DNA from: Phycisphaeraceae bacterium
GTDB taxonomy: Bacteria > Planctomycetota > Phycisphaerae > Phycisphaerales > UBA1924
Assembly: GCA_019636515.1 (NCBI GenBank)
Contig: JAHBXI010000001.1
Coordinates: 868,001-932,000, forward strand
Reading direction: 5' to 3'
Length of the DNA stretch: 64,000 bases
Part shown: one piece after another, positions 25,427 to 33,068 of the stretch
Layout: each line of letters opens with the position of its first letter
Numbering within the stretch: position 1 is the first letter of the stretch
Program-made: the position numbers and the translations under genes
The notes under the pieces: model-generated
Told to the model about the DNA's origin: nothing
The model's input: the letters and a program-made list of their open reading frames with translations, nothing else
The model's database searches: none

Positions 25427-27022
25427 TCAGACGGCGGGGATCTCCTCGGCGTCCTGCGTCGCCTGCAGGACCTCGTCGACGGTGGTGTGCCCCTGGGAGG
25501 CCTTGATGATGCCGTCGCGGCGCATGGTGACGTACGAAGGGCCGATGATCCGCGACAATTGCTGGGTGGTCGCCCGCTCGGAAACGGCCCGGCGCAGTTC
25601 CGACGTCATCGGCGCCATCTCGTAGAACCCGACCCGACCACGGAAACCGGCGCCGTCGCAGCGTTCGCACCCCGCGGCGTCAAAGCCAAGACCGTCGGGG
25701 AACATCGCGGCCTCGACCGAGGCCAGGCGGTGGCGCGAGGCTTCGTTGAGCGGCGCCCTGGCGCGGCAGTGCGGGCAGAGGCGGCGGCCCAGACGCTGGG
25801 CCATGATTCCTTCCAGAACGCTTGAAAGCAGGAACGGCTCGATGCCCATGTCGAGCAGACGGCCGACCGCGCTGAGCGCGTTGTTGGTGTGGAGCGTGGA
25901 GAAAAGCAGGTGCCCGGTGAGGGCGGCCCGCACGGAAATCTCCGCGGTCTCGGCGTCGCGGATTTCGCCGACCATGATGACGTCGGGGTCCTGCCGGAGG
26001 ATCGAACGCAACCCGGAGGCGAACGAAAGCCCTCGCTTGGGATTGACCGGGATCTGGTTGACGCCGCCCAGTTCGTACTCGACGGGGTCCTCGATGGTGA
26101 TGATCTTCAGCCGCGGGTCGTAGAGTTTGGTGAGCGCGGCGTACAGCGTCGTCGTCTTGCCGGACCCCGTCGGCCCGGTCACCAGGATCATCCCGTGCGG
26201 GAGGTCGATCCAGCGGGCCATGACATCCCGATCGGTGGCTCGCATCCCGAGGGTCTCGAGGTCGAGCCGTATGGACTCCTTGTCGAGGATCCTCATGACG
26301 ACCGACTCGCCGTAGATCGTGGGGACGGTCGAGACACGGATGTCGATCTTGCGGCCCTCGAAGCGAAGGGTGATGTGCCCGTCCTGCGGGGCGTACCGCT
26401 CGGCGATGTTCATCCCCGCCATGATCTTGATGCGGCTGGTGATGGCGGGCTGGAGGTGTCGCGGCGGGGAGTCGCGGGAAACCAGGACGCCGTCGACGCG
26501 GTACTTGACGCAAAGGGACTTCTCGAACGGCTCGACGTGTATATCGCTGGCCCGCGCGCGGATCGCCTCCAGGATGATGAGATTGACCAGGTTGATGAGC
26601 GACGGCTGCTCGGCCATCCGGTGAAGGTCGGCGGCCTCGACCGATTCGAGATTCGATGAAAGATCGTCGGAAGGCTCATCCTGCCCAGCGAGCCGGGCCG
26701 CCATCTGGGCCGCGGTGATCCCGTACGCCCCGCGGAGGAGTTGCTCAAAGACCTCGGCGGTCGCTCCGACGCGGCGAACCGGCACGCCGGCCGTGACCGA
26801 GAGTTCGTCCGACGCGGCAAAGTCGCCCGGGTCGATCATCGCGGCCAGCAGAACGCCCCGGTCAAAGGCGTACGGCACCACCCGCAGGCGAACCGCCTGA
26901 TCGGCCGAAGCCGTACGGATCGCCGCCGGATCAACGTCCGGAACCTGCTCAAGCAGCGGCGGATCTCTGTCCGGCGGAGCGGAGGCGAGGGGATCGCCTC
27001 GATCCTGGGCGAATGTGGTCAT
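25427..27022 (-). CDS. gspE: type II secretion ATPase
   Basis: 531 residues from ATG 27022, which has GGAG nine bases upstream; an open frame runs on to 27115. The N-terminal T2SSE domain is followed by the PilB-type ATPase with Walker A GPTGSGKTTTLYAAL near residue 282, the Asp box VRAALTGHLLFSTLHTNNA, and Walker B DVIMVGEIRDAETAEI. A zinc-binding element is present (CPHC near 416, CERC near 452). It powers pseudopilus assembly from the cytoplasm. It is the first gene of the operon that runs through gspD. Confidence 0.95.
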   Translation of the reverse strand: MTTFAQDRGDPLASAPPDRDPPLLEQVPDVDPAAIRTASADQAVRLRVVPYAFDRGVLLAAMIDPGDFAASDELSVTAGVPVRRVGATAEVFEQLLRGAYGITAAQMAARLAGQDEPSDDLSSNLESVEAADLHRMAEQPSLINLVNLIILEAIRARASDIHVEPFEKSLCVKYRVDGVLVSRDSPPRHLQPAITSRIKIMAGMNIAERYAPQDGHITLRFEGRKIDIRVSTVPTIYGESVVMRILDKESIRLDLETLGMRATDRDVMARWIDLPHGMILVTGPTGSGKTTTLYAALTKLYDPRLKIITIEDPVEYELGGVNQIPVNPKRGLSFASGLRSILRQDPDVIMVGEIRDAETAEISVRAALTGHLLFSTLHTNNALSAVGRLLDMGIEPFLLSSVLEGIMAQRLGRRLCPHCRARAPLNEASRHRLASVEAAMFPDGLGFDAAGCERCDGAGFRGRVGFYEMAPMTSELRRAVSERATTQQLSRIIGPSYVTMRRDGIIKASQGHTTVDEVLQATQDAEEIPAV

Positions 27023-27111
27023 CCTTGAACGCTCCGACGCGGACCCGGTACCGGGGCGGTTGGTAACAACACCCGAACGGAAATCCGCACACACCTGAGT
27101 CTCCCCGATCG

Positions 27112-27134
27112 ACAAACGGGCCCGAAGGCCCGGC
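27112..27134 (-). terminator. intrinsic terminator between the exported-protein gene and gspE
   Basis: On the minus strand CGGGCC-TTCG-GGCCCG forms a six-base-pair stem with a UUCG tetraloop, followed by TTTGT. It sits 18 bases after the stop at 27152 and upstream of gspE, so it likely ends the preceding transcript and separates the secretion operon. The T-run is short. Confidence 0.5.
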
Positions 27135-27151
27135 GTTGCATGAACCGGGTG

Positions 27152-28414
27152 TTATTCCTCCGAATCGTCGGTGTCCATGTCAAAGTCCATCATGTCCATC
27201 TGCTGGTCGGCCCCGGGAGGAACGACGTCCTCTTTGGGCAACTGCCGGCGCTGGTCCTCCTTCAACACGGCGAAGAGGCGGTCGCGGAACTGGTTGTCCA
27301 GGTCTCGACGGGCCTTTCGCGCCTGGGTCACGGGGGTGTCCTTGACCTGTCCATCCCACTGGAACATCGAGAGGAAGGAACTCCCTTGCTTGTCCTCCTG
27401 CTCGGTGATCGCCGCGGCCCAGCGTTCGTTGAGGGGGGAGGCGTCACGCCCGTACGCGGCCTTGATCTCGCCGATGGTCCGCCTCTGGTCCTCATCGAGG
27501 TCCTTGAATTTCTCGGCCGACTCGACCGCCCGCTCGACGTACGACTTGCGGTAGACACGCGGGAAACTGCGCCGCTGGACTTCCTTGTCGAACGCGATTT
27601 TCAGGTCGTCGGAGAGCAGGGCCGAGACCCGGCGGGCGTTCTCCCGGTTGATGTTGCGCACGAGGATGGCCTCGTCGCTGAATTTTTTCATCATCGTCAC
27701 CATCTGCTGATAATCGCCGCCCATGGCCATTTCCATCGCCTTGGTCTCGGCGTCCTTGGCCATCCGCTCGATTTCGACCAGTTTTCGATCCAGGGAGAAC
27801 TCGTACTGCTCGAGCGCCTCGGCGACGTCCGCGGGCGCCTTGCCCTCCTCGGGGGAGAGACCGACGCGGCGGACGCAATCGACGACATCGACCGCGACGC
27901 CCGCCACGAACTGGAATCGGAGGTAGGTCTCGCGCCGGCGGTGCCGCTCGAGCGATGGCCAGCGTTCCTCCTGCTTGGGATCGCACAGCCCCTTGAGATC
28001 CTCCAGGAACGACTTCTGCTGGGACTCCATCTGCTTGGCAAACTCCACCTGCTTCTTGGGCACTTCCTTCTGCCAGATGGTGAAGTCCTTTGACTCCTCG
28101 AATTCCTCCTGGATCTTCCTGTAGAATCCCTGCATTTCCTCCTGCACGCGCTTGTGCTCGGAGAGGTACCCCTCGTGCAGGAGCAGGGCGGTCTCGGACT
28201 GGTCCTTGTCGAAATGCAGGATCTTGCAGTAGAGTTGGACGCTCCGCTTGGAGATGGCGCCCTCGTTGCCCGCCGCCTGCTGCGCAAAGATCTGGCCCGC
28301 GGCTCGCTCGGACGTCAGCGTGATGGTCGCGGCGAACGCCAGCAGGACGACCGCCGACAGGGTCAAACCGACCAGCCGCCTCGCGATCCCGAACACTGGA
28401 GTCGTGATGCTCAT
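27152..28414 (-). CDS. exported helical protein, paralogue A of a tandem pair
   Basis: 420 residues from ATG 28414. An N-terminal hydrophobic signal segment (LVGLTLSAVVLLAFAATITL) is followed by an almost wholly alpha-helical, charged protein of coiled-coil character with LTxxQ-like repeats (LDEDQRRTIGEIKAAYGRD, LKEDQRRQLPKED). The C-terminal tail is acidic and Met/Asp-rich. It is clearly related to the next upstream gene: both have RRRET, a (R/K)RRSFPRVYR block and FKDLD..QR.T. I do not recognise a family. Its closeness to the secretion operon suggests, but does not show, a link. Confidence 0.75.
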   Translation of the reverse strand: MSITTPVFGIARRLVGLTLSAVVLLAFAATITLTSERAAGQIFAQQAAGNEGAISKRSVQLYCKILHFDKDQSETALLLHEGYLSEHKRVQEEMQGFYRKIQEEFEESKDFTIWQKEVPKKQVEFAKQMESQQKSFLEDLKGLCDPKQEERWPSLERHRRRETYLRFQFVAGVAVDVVDCVRRVGLSPEEGKAPADVAEALEQYEFSLDRKLVEIERMAKDAETKAMEMAMGGDYQQMVTMMKKFSDEAILVRNINRENARRVSALLSDDLKIAFDKEVQRRSFPRVYRKSYVERAVESAEKFKDLDEDQRRTIGEIKAAYGRDASPLNERWAAAITEQEDKQGSSFLSMFQWDGQVKDTPVTQARKARRDLDNQFRDRLFAVLKEDQRRQLPKEDVVPPGADQQMDMMDFDMDTDDSEE

Positions 28415-28596
28415 GGATTGACTCTCCCCGATTCGCGACCCAGGCCGGATCGCCTCCGTATGTCGGATACAACGGTGAATACGCCCCACGCCGGGGCGAA
28501 CACATCCGGGAGATTGTACGGGACTCCGGGCGTCGGGTTGCGAACACCGCCGATCGGAGGCGCGCGGCCACGCACGCGGAATTTCCCCGTGGGAAG

Positions 28597-29883
28597 TCAT
28601 CGCCGGATGATCACGGTGGCGCCCGAGGACTCCCCGACTCCGACTTCTTCATCTTCCGACTCGCCGGGGGCACCGCTCTGGCCGGGCTTTGGCAGTCTTT
28701 CGCGTTGCTCGGGAGTCAACGCGGCGTTGAGTCGCTGGCGCGTCGCCTCGTCGAACTCGCGACGGGCCTTGCGGGCCTTTGCCAACGGTGTGTCGGCGTC
28801 GTCGCCGCCCGACCCCATGGCGACCTTGACTTGCATGCCCCCATCCCCGAATGCCAGGTTGTTCGGATCCTGCTCGTCCTTCTCGATCGCCGAAGCCCAC
28901 GAGTCGTTGTAGGAGGAAACATCGCGTTCGTAGGCTTCCTTCAGGCTCTGCAAGGTCGATCGCTGCCCCGCGTCGAGGTCCTTGAACGCCAGCGCGGAAT
29001 CAATGGCTCTTGTCACCTGCGAGGGGCGGTACACGCGCGGAAAACTTCGCCGCTTCACCGCCGCCGCAAACGCCGGACGCACATCCTCCGGCAGGGCCTG
29101 CTCGATCCGGCGGGCGTGGTCCTGGTTGACTCCCTTGACCCGCAACCCGGCCTCTCGGGTCTCGGCCGAACGCTTCTGAAGGTCGGCCAGGTCGAGCGCC
29201 CCTGGCCTGAAGGCAAATTCACCCTGCTTGTCAATCACCGATTGCTTGGCGAGCAGCGAGCGGTCCATGTCCATTTCGTACCGCGCCACCGCCTGCTGAA
29301 GTTCCTCGGATTCCGAGCCCGGGGCAAGTTCATCGACGATCTCGACAAGATCGACGGACTCGCCGCTGAGCATCCCTCCGCGAAGGATCGTCTCGCGCCG
29401 GCGGGCTCGTTCGACCCGTTCCCATTGCGACATCTGCTCTTGCGTCAAGATCAGCCGGACATCGGAGAAAAATTCCCGCTCGGCCAGGGCGGTGCGCTGC
29501 TTGAAACGGGCCCGTGCCTCGGGGATCTTCTCCGCAAGAACGGACCCATCCTCGGTTTCCTCGAACGCCTGGCGGGCCTCATCGATCTCCCGCTGCATGG
29601 AGCCGGACGCCGCCCGGTACGTCGCCAGGTATCCCTCGTGAAGCGATTTGACCGTCTGAGATTGATCGTCGGTCAGCCCCAGGATCGCCCCGTATTTCTG
29701 GATGCTCCTCGATCCGATCTGATTCCCGGACGATCCCCCGACCATCGGCCCGCCCATAGTTGTGTTCACGGCCACCCGCTGCCTGGCGGATGCGGGATCG
29801 GCGGGGCAAACAACCGCCAGGACCGGCGCCACCAGACCGACCGTCGCGAGGCGAAACGCTCGCCGATAGTTCAGAACTCCCAT
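28597..29883 (-). CDS. exported helical protein, paralogue B of a tandem pair
   Basis: 428 residues from ATG 29883. It has a signal segment (LATVGLVAPVLAVVCPADPASA, likely cleaved) and then a long helical region. Shared with paralogue A are RARRRETILRGG, VKRRSFPRVYRPSQV and LAFKDLDAGQRSTL, plus a C-terminal LTPEQRERLP motif, so the two arose by tandem duplication. Helices ending in LTxxQ-type motifs recall Spy/CpxP-like periplasmic proteins, but the length is three times theirs. A 182-base spacer separates the pair. No function is assigned. Confidence 0.75.
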   Translation of the reverse strand: MGVLNYRRAFRLATVGLVAPVLAVVCPADPASARQRVAVNTTMGGPMVGGSSGNQIGSRSIQKYGAILGLTDDQSQTVKSLHEGYLATYRAASGSMQREIDEARQAFEETEDGSVLAEKIPEARARFKQRTALAEREFFSDVRLILTQEQMSQWERVERARRRETILRGGMLSGESVDLVEIVDELAPGSESEELQQAVARYEMDMDRSLLAKQSVIDKQGEFAFRPGALDLADLQKRSAETREAGLRVKGVNQDHARRIEQALPEDVRPAFAAAVKRRSFPRVYRPSQVTRAIDSALAFKDLDAGQRSTLQSLKEAYERDVSSYNDSWASAIEKDEQDPNNLAFGDGGMQVKVAMGSGGDDADTPLAKARKARREFDEATRQRLNAALTPEQRERLPKPGQSGAPGESEDEEVGVGESSGATVIIRR

Positions 29884-29900
29884 GGGTCCGCCTTTCTCAT

Positions 29901-29920
29901 CGCCCGATCCGGATCGGGCG
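29901..29920. repeat. 20-bp perfect palindrome upstream of paralogue B
   Basis: CGCCCGATCC followed directly by GGATCGGGCG is a perfect 20-base inverted repeat, 18 bases before the start of paralogue B and 36 bases after the ftsY stop. It could be a dimeric regulator's operator or, as RNA, a hairpin ending the ftsY transcript. There is no T-run on either side. Confidence 0.5.
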
Positions 29921-29956
29921 GATGCTGCATGTGGATGCTCCCCGCGGCACTCTCCG

Positions 29957-30979
29957 TCATTCTTCCCCTGACAATCCGTGCCCCGCGGACTGGTCCGGGG
30001 CAAACATCGCCTCGACGAACGCGTCGGGATCGAACGGCTGGATGTCTTCGGGAGTCTCCCCTACTCCTATGAATTTCACGGGTATTGAGGTGACGTCCTT
30101 GATGGCGATGACGATCCCGCCCCGGGCCGTGCCGTCGAGTTTGGCAAGAAAGATCCCCGTAACCCCCCCGCGGCCTCCCCCACCCCCGGCTTGATCACCG
30201 GGGCCCGCGGCAACCGCCTCCCCGACCGCCCTGTCGAACTCCTCGGCCTGCCGAAGGGCGTTCTGGCCGCTGGTGGCATCCAGCACCAGCAGCACCTCGT
30301 GGGGCGCTCCGGGGATCTGCTTCGAGACCACGCTACGAATCTTGGTCAGTTGCCGCATGAGCGGGTCCTGCGTGTGCAACCGACCCGCCGTATCGAGGAT
30401 CAGGAAATCCACTCCGCGGGCCTTCGCGGCCGCGCACGCGTCAAACGCGACCGCCGCGGGATCGCCCCCCTGCTGGCCCTTGACAACCTCGACCCCAAGA
30501 CGCTCGGACCAGATCTCCAGTTGCCGGACCGCCCCGGCCCGGAAGGTATCGCACGCGCCAAGCAGCACGGTCGCCCGGCGGTCGCGGAGCGTGCGGCAGA
30601 GTTTGGCGATGCTCGTGGTTTTTCCCACTCCGTTGACGCCGGTGACAAGGATGACGGTGGGTTTGTTCCCCGGCCCGGCGGTGAGAAGTTCGCGGTCGGC
30701 CGGTGGCCACATGGTCTTGAGTTGGGCCTTGATGTAGTCAAGGGCCTGGTCGCCACGCTCCATGCGACCGGAGCGAAAGGCCTCCCGGATTCCTCCGACC
30801 AGGCGGTTCGCGGTGCGCACGCCGACGTCCGATTCGAGCAGGCGACGCTCAACCTCGGCAATCAAATCCTCGTCCAGGCGCCTGCCCAGCAGGATCGACC
30901 GGATCCCGGTCACGAACGACTCTCGCGTCCGCTCAAGGCCCTGCCTGAGTTTCGAGATGATGGTCTTGAAGAAGCCCAT
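29957..30979 (-). CDS. ftsY: signal recognition particle receptor
   Basis: A 340-residue FtsY, the GTPase docking SRP-ribosome complexes at the inner membrane. It has the helical N domain (RLDEDLIAEVERRLLESDVGV), then the G domain: P-loop GVNGVGKTTSIAKL near residue 115, DTFRAGAVRQLEIW, DTAGRLHTQ, and LAKLDGTARGG with FIGVGETPEDIQPFD. It lacks the long acidic N-terminal A domain. A Gly-rich insert of about 14 residues (near 258-271, containing AGGGGGRGG) interrupts the segment before the LAKLDG motif. The start ATG 30979 begins MGFFKTII; the frame extends upstream without homology. Confidence 0.95.
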   Translation of the reverse strand: MGFFKTIISKLRQGLERTRESFVTGIRSILLGRRLDEDLIAEVERRLLESDVGVRTANRLVGGIREAFRSGRMERGDQALDYIKAQLKTMWPPADRELLTAGPGNKPTVILVTGVNGVGKTTSIAKLCRTLRDRRATVLLGACDTFRAGAVRQLEIWSERLGVEVVKGQQGGDPAAVAFDACAAAKARGVDFLILDTAGRLHTQDPLMRQLTKIRSVVSKQIPGAPHEVLLVLDATSGQNALRQAEEFDRAVGEAVAAGPGDQAGGGGGRGGVTGIFLAKLDGTARGGIVIAIKDVTSIPVKFIGVGETPEDIQPFDPDAFVEAMFAPDQSAGHGLSGEE

Positions 30980-31029
30980 GCGTGTAAAAACCCTGGGTGT
31001 CTTTCGAGCCGGCCCGGGACGGTGAAGGC

Positions 31030-31857
31030 TCAGGTCGGCGGCGGGGTCGGGTCGTCCGCGCCGGGAACAACGGCATCGGCGACCGATTCGGAAGCGGGTG
31101 GATCGGCGGCCGCGGGGGCCGTGACCTGCCTGAGTATTTTGTCGAGCAGGGCGTTGACAAACGCGGGGGATTTTTCCGTGCTGTAGCGCTTGGCGAGGTT
31201 GACGCCGTGGTGTACGACCCACTTGGGTGGGGAGCGCCCGGCGATGATCTCGCTGCGTCCCAGGCGAAGGATCGCGCGGTCGGTGGCCGCCTGGCGGTGG
31301 GCGGGCCAGGTGGGCGCCAGGGCCGCGGTCACCCGGTCGGTCTCGGGCGCCCGTTGCATGGCTTCCCGGGCCATCTCGACGGCCTGGGCAACGGACTCGT
31401 CGGCTTCGTCGAAGATTTCGCAAACACATCGCCAGAGCGGATCCATGGCTTCCCGGGCCGCGGCGGGCGTCAGTCGGTCACGCAGGGAGCGGGAGTACGC
31501 GTCTCGCACGGGTGATTCCCACGCCTCGAACCCTCCTTCGCCCGAGTTGTCCTTGCCTGAGAAGCCCGATCCACGATCCGATTCAAACTCAAAGACTTTC
31601 TTTACGGAGGACCTGAGCGAATCGGTGATCCTGGCGACCAGGTCGGCGACGATCGCATCGGAATCCCCGTGGACACCACCAACCCGGTTGTTCGCCGAGG
31701 CACACCACGAATCCAGGCAAGACAGCACCTCGCGACGCCTGGCTTCAAGTCTCTGGCGGACGATCGAGGACGCCTCGACCGCCGCCGCCGAGCCGGAGGA
31801 ATCGAAGAGAAAGACAAACTGGAAAGCCAGTTCCAGGCGTTCGAGTTCGAGTTTCAC
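31030..31857 (-). CDS. nusB: transcription antitermination protein NusB, enlarged
   Basis: 275 residues, about twice the usual NusB. The C-terminal half is classic: TDRAILRLGRSEII, PPKWVVHHGVNLAKRYSTE and KSPAFVNALLDKIL. The N-terminal helix (ELERLELAFQFVFLFD) also fits. Between them is an insertion of roughly 90-110 residues containing FDSDR-like acidic/Ser/Gly stretches. NusB works with NusE in rRNA antitermination. The GTG overlaps the ribH stop (GTGA), and this ribH-nusB pairing is common in bacteria, which supports the call. A Pro/Ala-rich C-terminal tail is present. Confidence 0.88.
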   Translation of the reverse strand: MKLELERLELAFQFVFLFDSSGSAAAVEASSIVRQRLEARRREVLSCLDSWCASANNRVGGVHGDSDAIVADLVARITDSLRSSVKKVFEFESDRGSGFSGKDNSGEGGFEAWESPVRDAYSRSLRDRLTPAAAREAMDPLWRCVCEIFDEADESVAQAVEMAREAMQRAPETDRVTAALAPTWPAHRQAATDRAILRLGRSEIIAGRSPPKWVVHHGVNLAKRYSTEKSPAFVNALLDKILRQVTAPAAADPPASESVADAVVPGADDPTPPPT

Positions 31858-32414
31858 GCCCGCCTCCCGCGACGGCCCGCCGCCTTGTCAACAACCCCCG
31901 TGATGCCCTCCGTGACGACCGCCGCTCGGAAGGCGGATCGGCCTTCCAAGATTCGGATCTGGTCGATGGAATCAAGCACGGCGGCCATGGCCTCCTGGCC
32001 TTTGTTTCCCAGGCGCCCCCCGGCCCGGTCGCGAGCCTGTCGCGGCGTGTCAACGGTCAGGACGCCGAAAGCCACGGGGATGCCCGTCGAGAGCGTCACC
32101 CCGAGCAGGCCCTGCGAGACGGCTTGGGCGATGTAGCGGTCGTGGGATGTCTCGCCCTTGATCAGACATCCCAGGGCGACCACCCCTTCGAAACGTCCGC
32201 CACGGGCGGCCGCGAGAGAGAGAGCGGGGAGTTCAAACGACCCCGGGGCATCCACGATGACGACACCGGACGCGCCCGGGAAGCGCGTGGCGTACTCAAG
32301 CAGCGCGCCGTCCCGCAGGCGATCGGTAACGGAGGGGTTGTAACGGCTGACGACCAGCGCCACGGCGGGAGAAGGCTCGCGGCTCGATCGCCCGGCGCCG
32401 GTCGGCTTGGGCAT
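31854..32414 (-). CDS. ribH: 6,7-dimethyl-8-ribityllumazine synthase
   Basis: 186 residues from ATG 32414. It makes the lumazine precursor of riboflavin. Diagnostic blocks: ALVVSRYNPSVTDRL, DAPGSFELPALSLAAA, VALGCLIKGETSHDRYIA (with the catalytic His) and GVLTVDTPRQARDRAGGRLGNKGQEA. The length and motif spacing are normal. The stop overlaps nusB, and the upstream neighbour is the RNase P RNA gene. Confidence 0.95.
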   Translation of the reverse strand: MPKPTGAGRSSREPSPAVALVVSRYNPSVTDRLRDGALLEYATRFPGASGVVIVDAPGSFELPALSLAAARGGRFEGVVALGCLIKGETSHDRYIAQAVSQGLLGVTLSTGIPVAFGVLTVDTPRQARDRAGGRLGNKGQEAMAAVLDSIDQIRILEGRSAFRAAVVTEGITGVVDKAAGRRGRRA

Positions 32415-32475
32415 GGAACGGCGATCGTAGCGGCAACGCCCGGTGTTCGCGGCCATCTCCGGCTTTCCAAATGGC

Positions 32476-32505
32476 CGCGGGCCTCCGATTGCTCGAAGGC
32501 CCGCG
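32476..32505 (-). terminator. GC-rich hairpin after rnpB
   Basis: CGCGGGCCT (32476-32484) pairs over nine bases with AGGCCCGCG (32497-32505). It lies directly downstream of the 3' end of the RNase P RNA on the minus strand and upstream of ribH. There is no T-tract, so it may act as a processing or pause hairpin and is only a possible terminator. Confidence 0.4.
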
Positions 32506-32510
32506 TTCGA

Positions 32511-32922
32511 CCGCCGCGGCTGTAAGCCGAGTTCTGTCCACGCCGGCGCGCCAGCGACCGGCGATGGGCGACCATTTCTCTAGGCGACGCGTCGCCGCGC
32601 CGCTCGAGCGGTCTACCCGTTCCCACGACAGCCGGACCAGCCGTTCGCGGCCAACGCACGCGAGGGGAACTGCTTGACCTTGCACGCGGCGGGGTTTGCC
32701 GTGCCCCGCCTGTCACCAGACGGGCGGTGCGCTCTTACCGCACCATTTCACCCTTGCCTGTTCTCGCCCGGGGGCAAGCCATCGGCGGTGTATTTTCTGT
32801 GGCACTGTCCCTCGCTCTGGGGTCGCCCGAGCGGGTGGGTGTTACCCACCGCCGTGTCCTGCCGTGCTCGGACTTTCCTCAGGACCGGGCATGCCCGGAT
32901 CCCGCGGTCGCCCGCCGCGGCC
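32511..32922 (-). ncRNA. rnpB: RNase P RNA (bacterial type A)
   Basis: The catalytic RNA of tRNA 5' processing. On the minus strand the core reads GAGGAAAGTCCG (near 32870-32881), GGTAAGAGCGCACCG (near 32722-32742) and CAGAACTCGGCTTACA (32521-32536), the universally conserved blocks in the right order and spacing. P1 can be formed by GCCGCGGC at 32914-32921 with GCCGCGGC at 32513-32520. Total length of about 410 bases is typical. The ends are set by P1 and are approximate. The 146 bases from 32923 to 33068 hold only its promoter. Confidence 0.95.
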
Positions 32923-32927
32923 TGGTC

Positions 32928-32936
32928 ATTTTAGCA
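32928..32936 (-). promoter_or_regulatory. extended -10 promoter of rnpB
   Basis: On the minus strand TGCTAAAAT gives an extended -10 (TG plus TAAAAT) seven bases before the first base of RNase P helix P1. A clear -35 is not seen, which fits an extended -10 promoter. Confidence 0.5.
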
Positions 32937-33068
32937 CGGGTCGCCGACCACAACCCGGCGGGTCTGACCACGATTCGGGCCTGGGCGCGGCATTCGCATG
33001 AAAAGTGGCCTCGTCGAGAAGTTCGCTCCATTCGGGGCCGTTGCGTTCCGCTCGGAATATGCCTGTCG

